Source: Prosthecobacter sp. (GTDB lineage: Bacteria > Verrucomicrobiota > Verrucomicrobiia > Verrucomicrobiales > Verrucomicrobiaceae). From it: a DNA stretch of 55,483 bases. The stretch covers positions 1 through 55,483 of the forward strand of contig JAIPJY010000047.1 of assembly GCA_021733925.1 (NCBI GenBank), in the 5' to 3' direction. A program made the position numbers and the translations under genes. Shown here piece by piece: positions 42,451 to 50,522 of the stretch (the stretch's first letter is position 1; the number at the start of each line of letters is the position of its first letter). A model generated the notes under the pieces. It saw only the letters and a program-made list of their open reading frames with translations. It was not told the origin of the DNA and ran no database searches.

Positions 42451-42536
42451 ATGAACCCCAAAACCGTCGTCATCACCGGCTGCGGCTACGCCATGCCACC
42501 GCTCTTTACCCATCCCATGGGACGAGGTGGAGAAAA
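42451..42536 (+). pseudogene. Chimeric remnant: start of the SDR gene joined to end of prfC
   Basis: 42451-42483 reads M-N-PKTVVITGC, matching the SDR start MPPKTVVITGC at 42724 with only two changed bases. 42512-42536 reads IPWDEVEK, matching the prfC end at 41698 with synonymous differences in two codons. The order is the reverse of the intact genes (prfC then SDR). This fits a past tandem duplication of prfC-SDR followed by deletion of the middle. Confidence 0.8.
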
Positions 42537-42542
42537 GTTCGG

Positions 42543-42699
42543 GCGGTGTTTTAGACAGGATTAACAAGATTACAGGATGATGCAGGATCGCCCGTTCAGC
42601 TCTTCCAAGAGCCGACTTTTCGCGACGCCACTCTCAAACCACGCCCGCGCAAATCTTGTGAATCCCGCAATCCTGTAAATCCTGTCAAAACAGCACCGC
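42543..42699. repeat. Inverted repeat with GACAGGATT-type units
   Basis: Left arm (42543-42562, GCGGTGTTTTAGACAGGATT) and right arm (42678-42699, complement with two small differences) enclose 115 bp. Units AACAAGATTACAGGAT and AATCCTGTAAATCCTGTC resemble those at 39918-39957. Confidence 0.6.
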
Positions 42700-42723
42700 G
42701 CAACCCAAAGCCCCGCCTCCCCC

Positions 42724-43413
42724 ATGCCCCCCAAAACCGTCGTCATCACCGGCTGCACCCGCGGACTCGGCCGCGCCATGGTCCCCCTCTTCATCAAAGC
42801 AGGCTGGCACATCGCCGGCTGTGGCCGCAACGCCGCCCAAATCGCCGAACTCTCCCACCAGTTCCCCGCGCCTCACCATTTCCAAACCTGCGATGTCTCC
42901 AGCGAATCCGACATCGCCGCCTTCTGCGCCACCATCCTCGAAAAATTCGGCCCACCCGACCTCGTCCTCAACAACGCCGCCATCATCACCCCCAACGCCC
43001 CCCTCTGGGAAACCAGCGCCGCAGACTTCAGCCGCATCATCAACATCAACATCAAAGGCCCCGCCGCCATGATGCGCCACCTGCTCCCCGCCATGCTCAA
43101 ACGCGGCAGCGGCGTCATCGTCAATTTCTCCTCCGGCTGGGGCCGCTCCACCGCCTCCGACGTCGCCCCCTACTGCGCCACCAAATACGCCATCGAAGGC
43201 CTCTCCATGGCCACCGCCCAGGACACCGGCGGCAAAGTCGCCGTCATCCCCATGAACCCCGGCATCATCGACACCGACATGCTCCGCAGCACCTTCGGCA
43301 CCGGTGCCGGCGATTTCCCCGACGCCAATGACTGGGCCCGCCGCGCCGTCCCCTACTTCATCAAACTCGCCCCCAAAGACAACGGCAAACCCCTCACTGT
43401 CCCCGGAGGATAG
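42724..43413 (+). CDS. Short-chain dehydrogenase/reductase (SDR)
   Basis: 229 residues, classical SDR. Cofactor motif TGCTRGLG (9-16), NNAA (83-86), and the catalytic set S136/S137 in FSSGWG, Y150 and K154 in YCATK. The region PGIIDTDM after the active site is typical. Substrate unknown. A decayed copy of its first 33 bp lies 273 bp upstream. No Shine-Dalgarno; the start is preceded by CCTCCCCC. Confidence 0.92.
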   Translation: MPPKTVVITGCTRGLGRAMVPLFIKAGWHIAGCGRNAAQIAELSHQFPAPHHFQTCDVSSESDIAAFCATILEKFGPPDLVLNNAAIITPNAPLWETSAADFSRIININIKGPAAMMRHLLPAMLKRGSGVIVNFSSGWGRSTASDVAPYCATKYAIEGLSMATAQDTGGKVAVIPMNPGIIDTDMLRSTFGTGAGDFPDANDWARRAVPYFIKLAPKDNGKPLTVPGG

Positions 43414-43635
43414 GCCTCCTGGCCTGTCAACGGCTCGGGGCGTCTCGCCTCCGTTCAGTCAGGATTGAAGCCTCACCAGCCGCCAATCATCCGGCCACCA
43501 CACAATCCCAAGTCCTTTCAGGCCTTCTACCAAGCCCACCCTTGTCTCCCACTTCATTCAGCAGCCCCAAAAGAAACACCCTCTGAAAAATCTCTGCGGC
43601 GTTCCAATCTCTGCGGTGTAAAATCAGTGCCTCCC

Positions 43636-44268
43636 ATGCGCCTCCTCATCACCGCCGGCCCCACCCGCGAGCCCATCGACCCCGTGCGCTTCCTCTCAAA
43701 CCGCTCCTCCGGCCGCATGGGCTACGCCCTCGCCGAAGCCGCCCACGCCGCCGGACACGAAGTCCTCCTCATCTCCGGCCCCGTCACTCTCCCGCCACCC
43801 TCCGGCATCCAACTCATCCACGTCGAAACCGCCCGCGAAATGTTCGACGCCGTTCGCACCCACCTCCCCGGCTGCGCCGCCGCCATCTTCAGCGCCGCCG
43901 TCGCCGACTACCGCCCCGCACAAGTCGTCCCCCAAAAGCTCAAAAAGTCAGCCGCCACCCTCACCCTCGAACTCGAACGCACCGAAGACATCCTCGGCTC
44001 CGTCCGCTCCCAGTTCGCCTTCACCGGCTTCCTCGTCGGCTTCGCCGCCGAAACCGAAAACCTCATCGCTCACGCTCAGGACAAGCTCCAGCGCAAAGGC
44101 TGCGACCTCATCATCGCAAACGACGTATCCCAGCCGGGCATCGGGTTTGACAGTCCAGAAAACGAAGTCACCCTCTGCCTCCCCGGCGGCACCACGATTC
44201 CCCTCCCCAGGCAGTCGAAAACCTCCCTCGCCCACGAATTGATCCAATTCATTTCATCCAGCATCTAG
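43636..44268 (+). CDS. coaB: Phosphopantothenate-cysteine ligase (CoaB domain only)
   Basis: 210 residues from MRLLITAGPTREPIDPVR; the upstream frame is not family-like. CoaB joins cysteine to phosphopantothenate in coenzyme A synthesis. SNRSSGRMG (21-29) and SAAVADYRP (86-94) are the nucleotide and active-site motifs, then KKSAATLTLELERTEDIL and FAAETENL, DLIIANDV. Most bacteria fuse it to CoaC; the CoaC half is missing here. The last codons (ISSSI-stop) come from CATCTAG-type repeat units. Confidence 0.93.
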   Translation: MRLLITAGPTREPIDPVRFLSNRSSGRMGYALAEAAHAAGHEVLLISGPVTLPPPSGIQLIHVETAREMFDAVRTHLPGCAAAIFSAAVADYRPAQVVPQKLKKSAATLTLELERTEDILGSVRSQFAFTGFLVGFAAETENLIAHAQDKLQRKGCDLIIANDVSQPGIGFDSPENEVTLCLPGGTTIPLPRQSKTSLAHELIQFISSSI

Positions 44269-44291
44269 CATCTAGCATCTAGCATCCAGCC
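44252..44291. repeat. CATCTAG short tandem repeat over the coaB stop
   Basis: CATCCAGCATCTAG followed by further GCATCTAG units and CATCCAGC. It supplies the coaB stop codon (TAG) and reaches 5 bp before the next start. Same unit as at 37217-37243. Confidence 0.75.
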
Positions 44292-44295
44292 CCCA

Positions 44296-45054
44296 GTGAA
44301 CGAACTCCTCGCCACCGCCACCGAAGCCGCCCACGCCGCCGGCAAACTCATCAAAGACAACTTCGGCTCCGATCTCACCGTCAACGAAATGCAGCGCCAC
44401 GACATCAAGCTCGAGCTCGACGTCCGCAGCCAGCAGCTCATCACCGACATGATCCTCGCCCGCTTCCCCGACCACGCCATCCTCGGCGAAGAAGGCGGCG
44501 AAACCGGCGGCAACGGCGATGTCGAATGGATCGTCGATCCCATCGACGGCACCGTAAATTACTTCTTCAGCATCCCGCACTTCTGCGTCTCCATCGCCGC
44601 CCGCAACCGCGAATCCAAAGAGCTCCTCATCGGCGTCATCTTTGACCCCATGCAGAACGAAACTTGGACCGTCATCCGCGGCGAAAAAACCCATCTCAAT
44701 GGCAAACCCATCGCCGTGAGTGATCGCGCCAAAATGTCCGAAGCCGTCGTCACCGTCGGCTTCTCCAAGAGCAAAGAAGCCCTCGATCTCGGCTTCGACC
44801 GCTACAAGCGCATCGCCTACGAAGTCCGCAAAACCCGCATGCTCGGCAGCGCCGCCCTCGCCATGGCCTACATCGCCTCCGGCCGTCTCGATGCCTACGT
44901 CGAAGAGCAAATCAGCCTCTGGGACATCGCCGCCGGCCACCTCATGGTCGAAATGGGCGGCGGCAAAGTCACCCTCAAGCCCAGCACCACCAAGCCCGGC
45001 ACCATGTTCATCTGCGCTTCCAACGGCAAGCTGCCCATCGAGGACTATCTCTGA
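44296..45054 (+). CDS. Inositol monophosphatase family protein
   Basis: 252 residues with a GTG start. Mg-dependent phosphatase of the IMPase/CysQ superfamily. Metal ligands: E65-E66 (LGEEGGE), D81 and D84 in DPIDGT, and a late WDIAAGHLMVEMGG (Asp). Substrate could be inositol-1-phosphate or another small phosphate ester such as PAP; sequence alone does not decide. It starts 27 bp after coaB. Confidence 0.93.
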   Translation: MNELLATATEAAHAAGKLIKDNFGSDLTVNEMQRHDIKLELDVRSQQLITDMILARFPDHAILGEEGGETGGNGDVEWIVDPIDGTVNYFFSIPHFCVSIAARNRESKELLIGVIFDPMQNETWTVIRGEKTHLNGKPIAVSDRAKMSEAVVTVGFSKSKEALDLGFDRYKRIAYEVRKTRMLGSAALAMAYIASGRLDAYVEEQISLWDIAAGHLMVEMGGGKVTLKPSTTKPGTMFICASNGKLPIEDYL

Positions 45055-45069
45055 GAAAGCACCCGCGCT

Positions 45070-45107
45070 CTGGCTCAGCCAGGTAGCCTTGTTGCTGTGC
45101 AACAAGG
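45070..45107. terminator. Two adjacent hairpins after the IMPase gene
   Basis: CTGGC-TCA-GCCAG (45070-45082), then CCTTGTTGC-TGT-GCAACAAGG (45087-45107), 16 bp after the stop. No T-tract, so termination is uncertain. The following 45153-45213 holds GAATGACGAA-type units. Confidence 0.5.
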
Positions 45108-45152
45108 ACCCATCTCAAACAATCCCCACCACCTCCCGCGCACCCCAGGTCC

Positions 45153-45213
45153 CGATTCATCATTCGGTCTTCGTCATTCATTCGTCATTCGGACTTCTGA
45201 TTTCGTCATTCTG
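45153..45213. repeat. TCATTCGTCATTC-type repeat units
   Basis: Five or six degenerate copies of CATTCGTCATTCGG / TTTCGTCATT, the same group as at 6249-6279, 27940-27980 and 40049-40079. No gene in this spacer. Confidence 0.7.
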
Positions 45214-45278
45214 ACACCGCCATTTCTTCCCTGCTTGCAGGACCTTGCATCGACTGGCGCTCCCTCTTCACACCGCGC

Positions 45279-46061
45279 ATGCCCCCCTCCCCCGACACCC
45301 GCGAAGTCATCCTCGAAGCCATCGAACTCACCCGAGAGTTCGACGGCGTCAAGGCTCTCGACCGCTTCAGCTTCAAGCTGCATCGCGGTGAAGTCCTCGG
45401 CCTTCTCGGTGCCAACGGTGCCGGCAAGACCACCGCCATGAACTGCCTCCTCGGCCTCACCCTGCCGACCTCCGGCGAATTGAACGCCTTCGGCCTCCCT
45501 TTGCAGGCCAACCGCATCAGCATCCTCCAGCGCGCCAATTTCTCCTCCGCCTACACAGCCCTGCCCGGCAATCTGCTCGTGTGGCAAAACCTCCTCGTCT
45601 TCGCCCGCATCTACGGCGTCCCAAATCCGAAGAAAAAAATCGCCGAGCTCATGGAGCTCCTCGAAATCTCCCACCTCAGCAAACGCGTCACCGGCCAGCT
45701 CTCCGCAGGTGAGTCCACCCGCGTCAACCTCGTCAAAGCCTTCCTCAACGACCCCGAGCTCCTCATGCTCGACGAGCCCACCGCCAGCCTCGACCCCGAC
45801 ATCGCCGACAAAGTCCGCAAAGTCGTCCGCAAGGTCCAGCGCGAGCGCAACATCGGCATCCTCTACACCTCCCACAACATGCGCGACATCGAGGAAGTCT
45901 GCGACCGCGTCATCTTTCTCCACAAAGGCAAGATCGTCCGCGAAGGCACCCCGTCAGACATCGTCGCCCAGTCCAGCAGCGACAACCTTGAAGATGTCTT
46001 CATCAAGATCGCCCGCGACGGCGAACTCCTCGACGAACCGAAGAAAGAGTCAGCCGTATGA
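45279..46061 (+). CDS. ABC transporter ATP-binding protein
   Basis: 260 residues. Walker A GANGAGKTT (44-52), signature LSAGESTRV (a variant of LSGGQ), Walker B LLMLDEPTASLD, and a switch His in YTSHNMRDIEE. It energises an ABC-2 type exporter encoded by the next gene (4 bp overlap). The closest look is to the DrrA/NodI group. The substrate is not known. Confidence 0.93.
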   Translation: MPPSPDTREVILEAIELTREFDGVKALDRFSFKLHRGEVLGLLGANGAGKTTAMNCLLGLTLPTSGELNAFGLPLQANRISILQRANFSSAYTALPGNLLVWQNLLVFARIYGVPNPKKKIAELMELLEISHLSKRVTGQLSAGESTRVNLVKAFLNDPELLMLDEPTASLDPDIADKVRKVVRKVQRERNIGILYTSHNMRDIEEVCDRVIFLHKGKIVREGTPSDIVAQSSSDNLEDVFIKIARDGELLDEPKKESAV

Positions 46062-46855
46062 ATTTTCGCATCATCAGCGCCCTCGTGATGCGCTACCTCT
46101 TCCTTTACACCCGCAGCCCCATGCGCCTCGTCGAGCTGGCATTCTGGCCGGTGTTGGACCTCATCGTCTGGGGAAACGTGACCGTCTTCATCCAAAAAAA
46201 CACCGACCCCGAATTCGGCCACTACGTGCTCTTCTTCCTCGGCGGCATGATCCTTTGGGACATCATGTTCCGTGCCCAGCAGGGCGTCGCCATTTCCTTC
46301 CTTGAAGACGTGTGGACGCGAAACCTCCTCAACATCTTCGTCGCTCCCGTACGTTCTTCGGAGTACATCAGCTCCACCTTCATCGTCGGCTTCTTTCGCA
46401 TTCTCATCACCGCCGTCGTGCTCAGTTTCATTTCCTGGTTCGGTTATGCCTTCAATGTTTTTCAGCTCAGCTGGTGGCTCATTCCCTTTTTTGCCAACCT
46501 CATGCTCTTTGGCTGGTCCCTCGGCATGATCTCCACGGCGTTGATCCTGCGCTGGGGACTCGCCGCCGAATCTCTCGCCTGGGCCATCCCCTTCCTTTTC
46601 CAGCCCGTCGTTGCCGTGTTTTACAATGTCGAAGACATGCCCGCCTGGTCTCAGCCCATCGCCTGGTGCTTCCCGCCCACCTACATTTTTGAAGGCATGC
46701 GTTCCGTCATGAAATCCGGCACCATGAACTGGAATTACCTCGGGTACGCAGCCGCCCTGAACATCCTCTACCTCGCCCTCGCCGGCTGGCTCTTCGTCTG
46801 GGTCCTCAATCTCACCCGCAAACGCGGCCTCCTCACCAAGTTCGCCACGCAGTAA
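46058..46855 (+). CDS. ABC-2 type transporter permease
   Basis: 265 residues with six hydrophobic segments. Early motif SPMRLVELAFWPVLDLIVWG, then FLEDVWTRNLLNIFVAPVRSSEY, which matches the coupling region of ABC-2 permeases. After segment five: WCFPPTYIFEGMRSVM, typical of NodJ-like proteins. Overlaps the ATPase gene by 4 bp (ATGA). Together they form a simple exporter. Ends 53 bp before repeat R7. Confidence 0.92.
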   Translation: MNFRIISALVMRYLFLYTRSPMRLVELAFWPVLDLIVWGNVTVFIQKNTDPEFGHYVLFFLGGMILWDIMFRAQQGVAISFLEDVWTRNLLNIFVAPVRSSEYISSTFIVGFFRILITAVVLSFISWFGYAFNVFQLSWWLIPFFANLMLFGWSLGMISTALILRWGLAAESLAWAIPFLFQPVVAVFYNVEDMPAWSQPIAWCFPPTYIFEGMRSVMKSGTMNWNYLGYAAALNILYLALAGWLFVWVLNLTRKRGLLTKFATQ

Positions 46856-46908
46856 AAACTGCCGCAGGCACGCATGCGCCCCAAGACGACGGAGTCTCCC
46901 GACCCCGT

Positions 46909-47056
46909 CCTACCCCAACGGGGTTGCGTCATGAAGCCCAGGGCCGCCGAGCCTCAGCAAGGTGCCCCTGGGTCAGCACACCCCCATCCGGAAAGCCAAC
47001 CCAGCACTCCGCCACATCCCAAGCCCACCAGCAGCGTCGGCCATGAGCCCCGCCGC
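46909..47056 (+). repeat. Dispersed intergenic repeat, copy R7
   Basis: Copy of the R family with hairpin ACCCC-AAC-GGGGT, second stem CCCAGGG…CCCTGGG, and tail GGAAAGCCAACCCAG / GCCCACCAGCAGCGTC / CCCCGCCGCAC. About 80 bp further on, TTAACTGAGTGTCATTCG matches the distal block of R6. It lies between two convergent genes; the rest of the 362 bp spacer shows nothing else. Confidence 0.86.
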
Positions 47057-47217
47057 ACGCCTCCGGCCAATTTGCAATTCTCAGTTTTCAGTTCCCAGTT
47101 TACAATCCCCACACCCGCCGACCACCCATCAACCACCATGCTTAACTGAGTGTCATTCGATGTAGGCACTCATGCTCGCAAAAAAAAACGCGCTCTCATC
47201 TGGCAGTCGTTCCCTCC

Positions 47218-48231
47218 CTACCCCCACACCCCCGCCGCCCGCAGCACCGTCTCATGCACCGCGATGTCATGCGCCGCATCCCACGCCAGCTTCTTCTCCC
47301 CGCGCACCACCCGCGCCAGATCCGTAAACTCCCCCGCATACCGATCCTTCGGCACCTCCAGCTGGAATGACTGCGTCCCCTTCTTGTAGGCACCACGCGC
47401 CTTCGTGATCGACAGATTCACCTTCCCGCTTTCCAGCGGCAGAATCTCAAACGTCCCCTCCGTCCCCGTCACATTAAACCGCCGCCTCGGCCCGCCAAAC
47501 GGGTCCGTATGGTTGCAGCGAATCACCGCCGTCGCCTTCGCATACTGCAGCACCGCCATCTGGTTGTCCTTCACGCCATCATCGCGTGTCGGCGTCGAAA
47601 ATCCCGTCACACTCGCCGGTTTGCCCAGCAGCGTCACCACCGCATCCATCACATGGCAGGCCAGTTCAAACATCCCACCGCCTTCGAGCTTCCCGATCAC
47701 ACCCCGCTGGCCCTTGTCCGCCAGCTTCCCCATCGCCGCATCGATTTCGGTGATCTCCCCCAGCCACCCCTCACGCACCGCCTGAAACAGCAGCTCAAAC
47801 GCCGGATTATACCGCAGCATATAACCCATCTGCACCGTCAGCCCACGCTTCTCGGCCTCCAGCCGCATCGTCTTAAATTCGTCATGCCCCAGCGCCCCCG
47901 GCTTGTCCAGATGCACATGCTTCCCCGCCTCGATGCACCGCAGCGCCGTTGCACATGAGTCCTCCACGCGCGTCTCCACCGCCACCGCCTTCAAATCCGC
48001 CGTACCCAGCAGCTGAGCCTCCGTCATCAACGGCACCCCCTCATACCCCTTCTCCCCCGCGACTCCCACCACCTCCCACAGCTCCGGCAAAGCACGCATC
48101 GCCGCCATCTTCCCCGCCGCATGCGCATGCTCCGTCCCAATCTGCCCAATGCGCAGTCTGGCACCACCTCCGCCACCAGCAGCAAAAGCAGTGGAACCAC
48201 ATGCAAGAAGGAAGGCGCGTCGTTTCATCAT
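47218..48231 (-). CDS. Gfo/Idh/MocA family oxidoreductase with Tat signal
   Basis: 337 residues from MMKRRAFLLACG. The N-terminus has a twin-arginine type signal (KRRAFLLACGSTAFAAGG). The Rossmann part begins at RLRIGQIGTEHAHA, which replaces the usual GxGxxG, and the usual EKP motif is DKP (HVHLDKPGA). The C-terminal part has GGGMFELACHVMDAVVTLLG, a typical family helix. Such exported members are very common in Planctomycetes and Verrucomicrobia and act on sugars; the altered motifs leave catalysis uncertain. Confidence 0.88.
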   Translation of the reverse strand: MMKRRAFLLACGSTAFAAGGGGGARLRIGQIGTEHAHAAGKMAAMRALPELWEVVGVAGEKGYEGVPLMTEAQLLGTADLKAVAVETRVEDSCATALRCIEAGKHVHLDKPGALGHDEFKTMRLEAEKRGLTVQMGYMLRYNPAFELLFQAVREGWLGEITEIDAAMGKLADKGQRGVIGKLEGGGMFELACHVMDAVVTLLGKPASVTGFSTPTRDDGVKDNQMAVLQYAKATAVIRCNHTDPFGGPRRRFNVTGTEGTFEILPLESGKVNLSITKARGAYKKGTQSFQLEVPKDRYAGEFTDLARVVRGEKKLAWDAAHDIAVHETVLRAAGVWG

Positions 48232-48313
48232 AGTCCCTCTCAAACGCCACGAGCGCCCTGTTCTTCACACCAAGATCCGCCGCATACCACGAACCGTGGC
48301 GAAAGCAGCAGCT

Positions 48314-48412
48314 CCATTTGGAGTGCGGTCGCGCAGCGAGGAACGAGCGCAGCTACCGCTTTCCGCAGGCAACTCACCTCACGAACACCACAAAACACTC
48401 GAAAGCATCATC
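48314..48412 (+). repeat. Dispersed repeat, second family, copy B
   Basis: Close match of 5707-5806 over 53 bp (CCATTTGG, GCGGTCGCGCAGCGAGGAAC, CGCTTTCCGC) and a looser match after that (CTCGAAAGCA). Same orientation as copy A. It is located in the 214 bp spacer upstream of the oxidoreductase gene. Confidence 0.8.
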
Positions 48413-48445
48413 CAGCGCCGCCGCATGGATACATTGCCACCCCTT

Positions 48446-48646
48446 TCACTCGGAAAGCTTCATCGCCACAATAACCGGCAGTTGCACCGGCAGCGTCACC
48501 ACATCAAAAGCTCCCGCCGCAATGCGCTCACCCGGCGTCACGCTGCCTCGGAACGAATTGCGAAACTCCAGCCCGGCACTGGCACAGCTGCTCAGATTCA
48601 AACCGGCAATGAGTAAAAGGAGCGGGCGGACAAGTTTCGTTTTCAT
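48446..48646 (-). CDS. Small lipoprotein (YceK/YidQ-like)
   Basis: 66 residues from MKTKLVRPLLLL; an ATG 21 bp upstream is possible. Lipobox LNLSSC puts the lipidated Cys near 21. The mature part is about 45 residues: FRGSVTPGERIAAGAFDVVT followed by LPVQLPVIVAMK. The layout (short lipoprotein, FD…LPVQLP end) resembles YceK/YidQ family proteins. Role unknown. Confidence is moderate because of its size. Confidence 0.6.
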   Translation of the reverse strand: MKTKLVRPLLLLIAGLNLSSCASAGLEFRNSFRGSVTPGERIAAGAFDVVTLPVQLPVIVAMKLSE

Positions 48647-48812
48647 GATGCGAAAGGTGCTTTTCATGCACCCCAGAGCATTTCCCAGCTCTCGCCAATC
48701 TCCTCATTGATTCTCTGCATGCTTGCATTGCTATGACGAATCCACCGGTGTCATTGGCCAAACGGCATGGCCGAAGCTCCCGTGAAAAATGCCCCGGGAG
48801 CTCCGTCAGCAC

Positions 48813-50522
48813 TCATGGCTTCTTCACCCCCGCCTTCGGCTCCGGCAGCACCTCGGCCATCTGCGCAGCCGTCAGTTCAAACTCCACCACACCACGCTCT
48901 TCCGCGTGCCACACACTGGCCTTCTGCGCGTCGATCCACTCATCCCGCGTTCGCTTGAGGATCACCTCCTGCTCTCTCGGCGTCCACATTCGAATTTCGA
49001 AGCCCTGGTTTTCATCCGTCTGCCACTGGTAGCTGCGGTCCCGGTAGCTCGACCACTGCTTCTCCCGCTGCACGAGGCCCAGGGAAAGCGCCTTGTTCTC
49101 CTTCAGCTCCAGGTCTTCTAGCACGAGAAAAAAATCATCGCTCAGTTCACGACCGCGCACATTCGCACCACGGTGCGCATCGGCTGACAGCACACTGGAG
49201 TGCAGGCGGTGCGCCCGTCCATGCATCTCCCACGCCTCACGCAGCCAGGCATAGGCATTGAACTCCAGGCGCAGTCCCGGACGGATGAGAAACTCATTCT
49301 CCTGCGTCCAGAACTGCCGGAACGGCAGCGTCGCCACACGCTTCATCTCATGCACCACCAGCCGCAGCCGCCAGCGGGTTTTGATGGCACCCTCACGTTT
49401 CAACCGCAGCCCCTGGATCACTTCGTTGAGTGATTGCCGGCCGTTGTACATCGCATTGTTCCCAATCTGCTGCCGCCACAGCGTCGTCGCGGGGTAGTGT
49501 TTGAAAAGCGCGCGCGTGTGTTCGTGATGCAGCCATGAGTCATAGCCGCCGTCATTGTCTTTCAGATCGCTGTAGCTTCCCTCGGGCGGCCAGGAGGCTT
49601 TGTCATCAATGGGCGCAAATTCCGCGATGCTCGCCACCTCGTCTTTGCCCAGACCCGTGATCCGCAAAGTGGGCCACAGACCACGCCCGGGCGTTTTGTC
49701 CGCAGGGTCCGCCTTCCCGACTATCAGCCCGAGTTTCGGTGCATTCGCATACTCCAGCACAGGCGGTGTGATCCAGTCAGTTCGCCATGCACTGGCAATC
49801 AAAGGCGCAGCCACCAGCGTCCCAGTCATGCAGCATGCAGCCAGCACCCGCCGCCTTGGCACCGTCGCCAGCCACCAAGCCCCCAGCAGCCCGGCCAGCG
49901 CACTCACAGCAGCGACGAAACTTCCGCACAGCTCCGCATGATGCTGCTCCAGCGTGATCACTTCCTGATCCCCCGCTCTCCCCGGCATCACCATTTCAAT
50001 GCCTGCGCCGATGACCGCCAGCACCGCCAGAGCAAACACTTGCCGCGATGTCGATGTCAGTGCGGTCAGCGCTCCTGCAATCCCGCATACCAGCCCGCCA
50101 GTGAGCAGCACCGTCCCGGTCATGGCCGCCCATTGCCCCGCTCCAAAACCAAATCCTTGCCAGCTCCTGCTCACAACGAGTGCGGCCGGCAAGATCACCG
50201 AACTCAACAGAAAGAGCAGCTTCCCGCACCAGAGCGCTGCCTGCCCCACAGGCCGCGTGAGACTGAAGGTGTCGGTGTTCGAAGGCGTGTCGGCGCTCAC
50301 GCTGCGCCACGCCAGCGCCGCCGCCACCAGCAGCGCACCGACTTCCAGCCACAGGTCAAACCCGGCGATGGACAGCTTTGAAAACGTGACCCTCGCCTCA
50401 TGCGCACGATGCCACTGCCTCATCAGGAGCACCGCCAGCCACAGCAGCACCATCCCGTACTGGTGCCGCCACTCAGCACGGCATTGGTGAAACATTCGGG
50501 AAGAAAAAGATGTCGCGTTCAT
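48813..50522 (-). CDS. Large ABC-operon membrane protein with extracytoplasmic domain (569 aa)
   Basis: 569 residues. Six hydrophobic segments in the first 240 residues, arranged like an ABC-2 permease, with the RPVGQAALWCGKLLFLLS-type early loop. Then about 320 residues of soluble, likely extracytoplasmic, sequence (YANAPKLGLIVG to the end) with no recognised domain. It is the last gene of the GntR-ABC operon and overlaps the 846-residue gene by 4 bp. I infer a permease half; the big soluble part is unusual for this transporter type. Confidence 0.75.
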   Translation of the reverse strand: MNATSFSSRMFHQCRAEWRHQYGMVLLWLAVLLMRQWHRAHEARVTFSKLSIAGFDLWLEVGALLVAAALAWRSVSADTPSNTDTFSLTRPVGQAALWCGKLLFLLSSVILPAALVVSRSWQGFGFGAGQWAAMTGTVLLTGGLVCGIAGALTALTSTSRQVFALAVLAVIGAGIEMVMPGRAGDQEVITLEQHHAELCGSFVAAVSALAGLLGAWWLATVPRRRVLAACCMTGTLVAAPLIASAWRTDWITPPVLEYANAPKLGLIVGKADPADKTPGRGLWPTLRITGLGKDEVASIAEFAPIDDKASWPPEGSYSDLKDNDGGYDSWLHHEHTRALFKHYPATTLWRQQIGNNAMYNGRQSLNEVIQGLRLKREGAIKTRWRLRLVVHEMKRVATLPFRQFWTQENEFLIRPGLRLEFNAYAWLREAWEMHGRAHRLHSSVLSADAHRGANVRGRELSDDFFLVLEDLELKENKALSLGLVQREKQWSSYRDRSYQWQTDENQGFEIRMWTPREQEVILKRTRDEWIDAQKASVWHAEERGVVEFELTAAQMAEVLPEPKAGVKKP

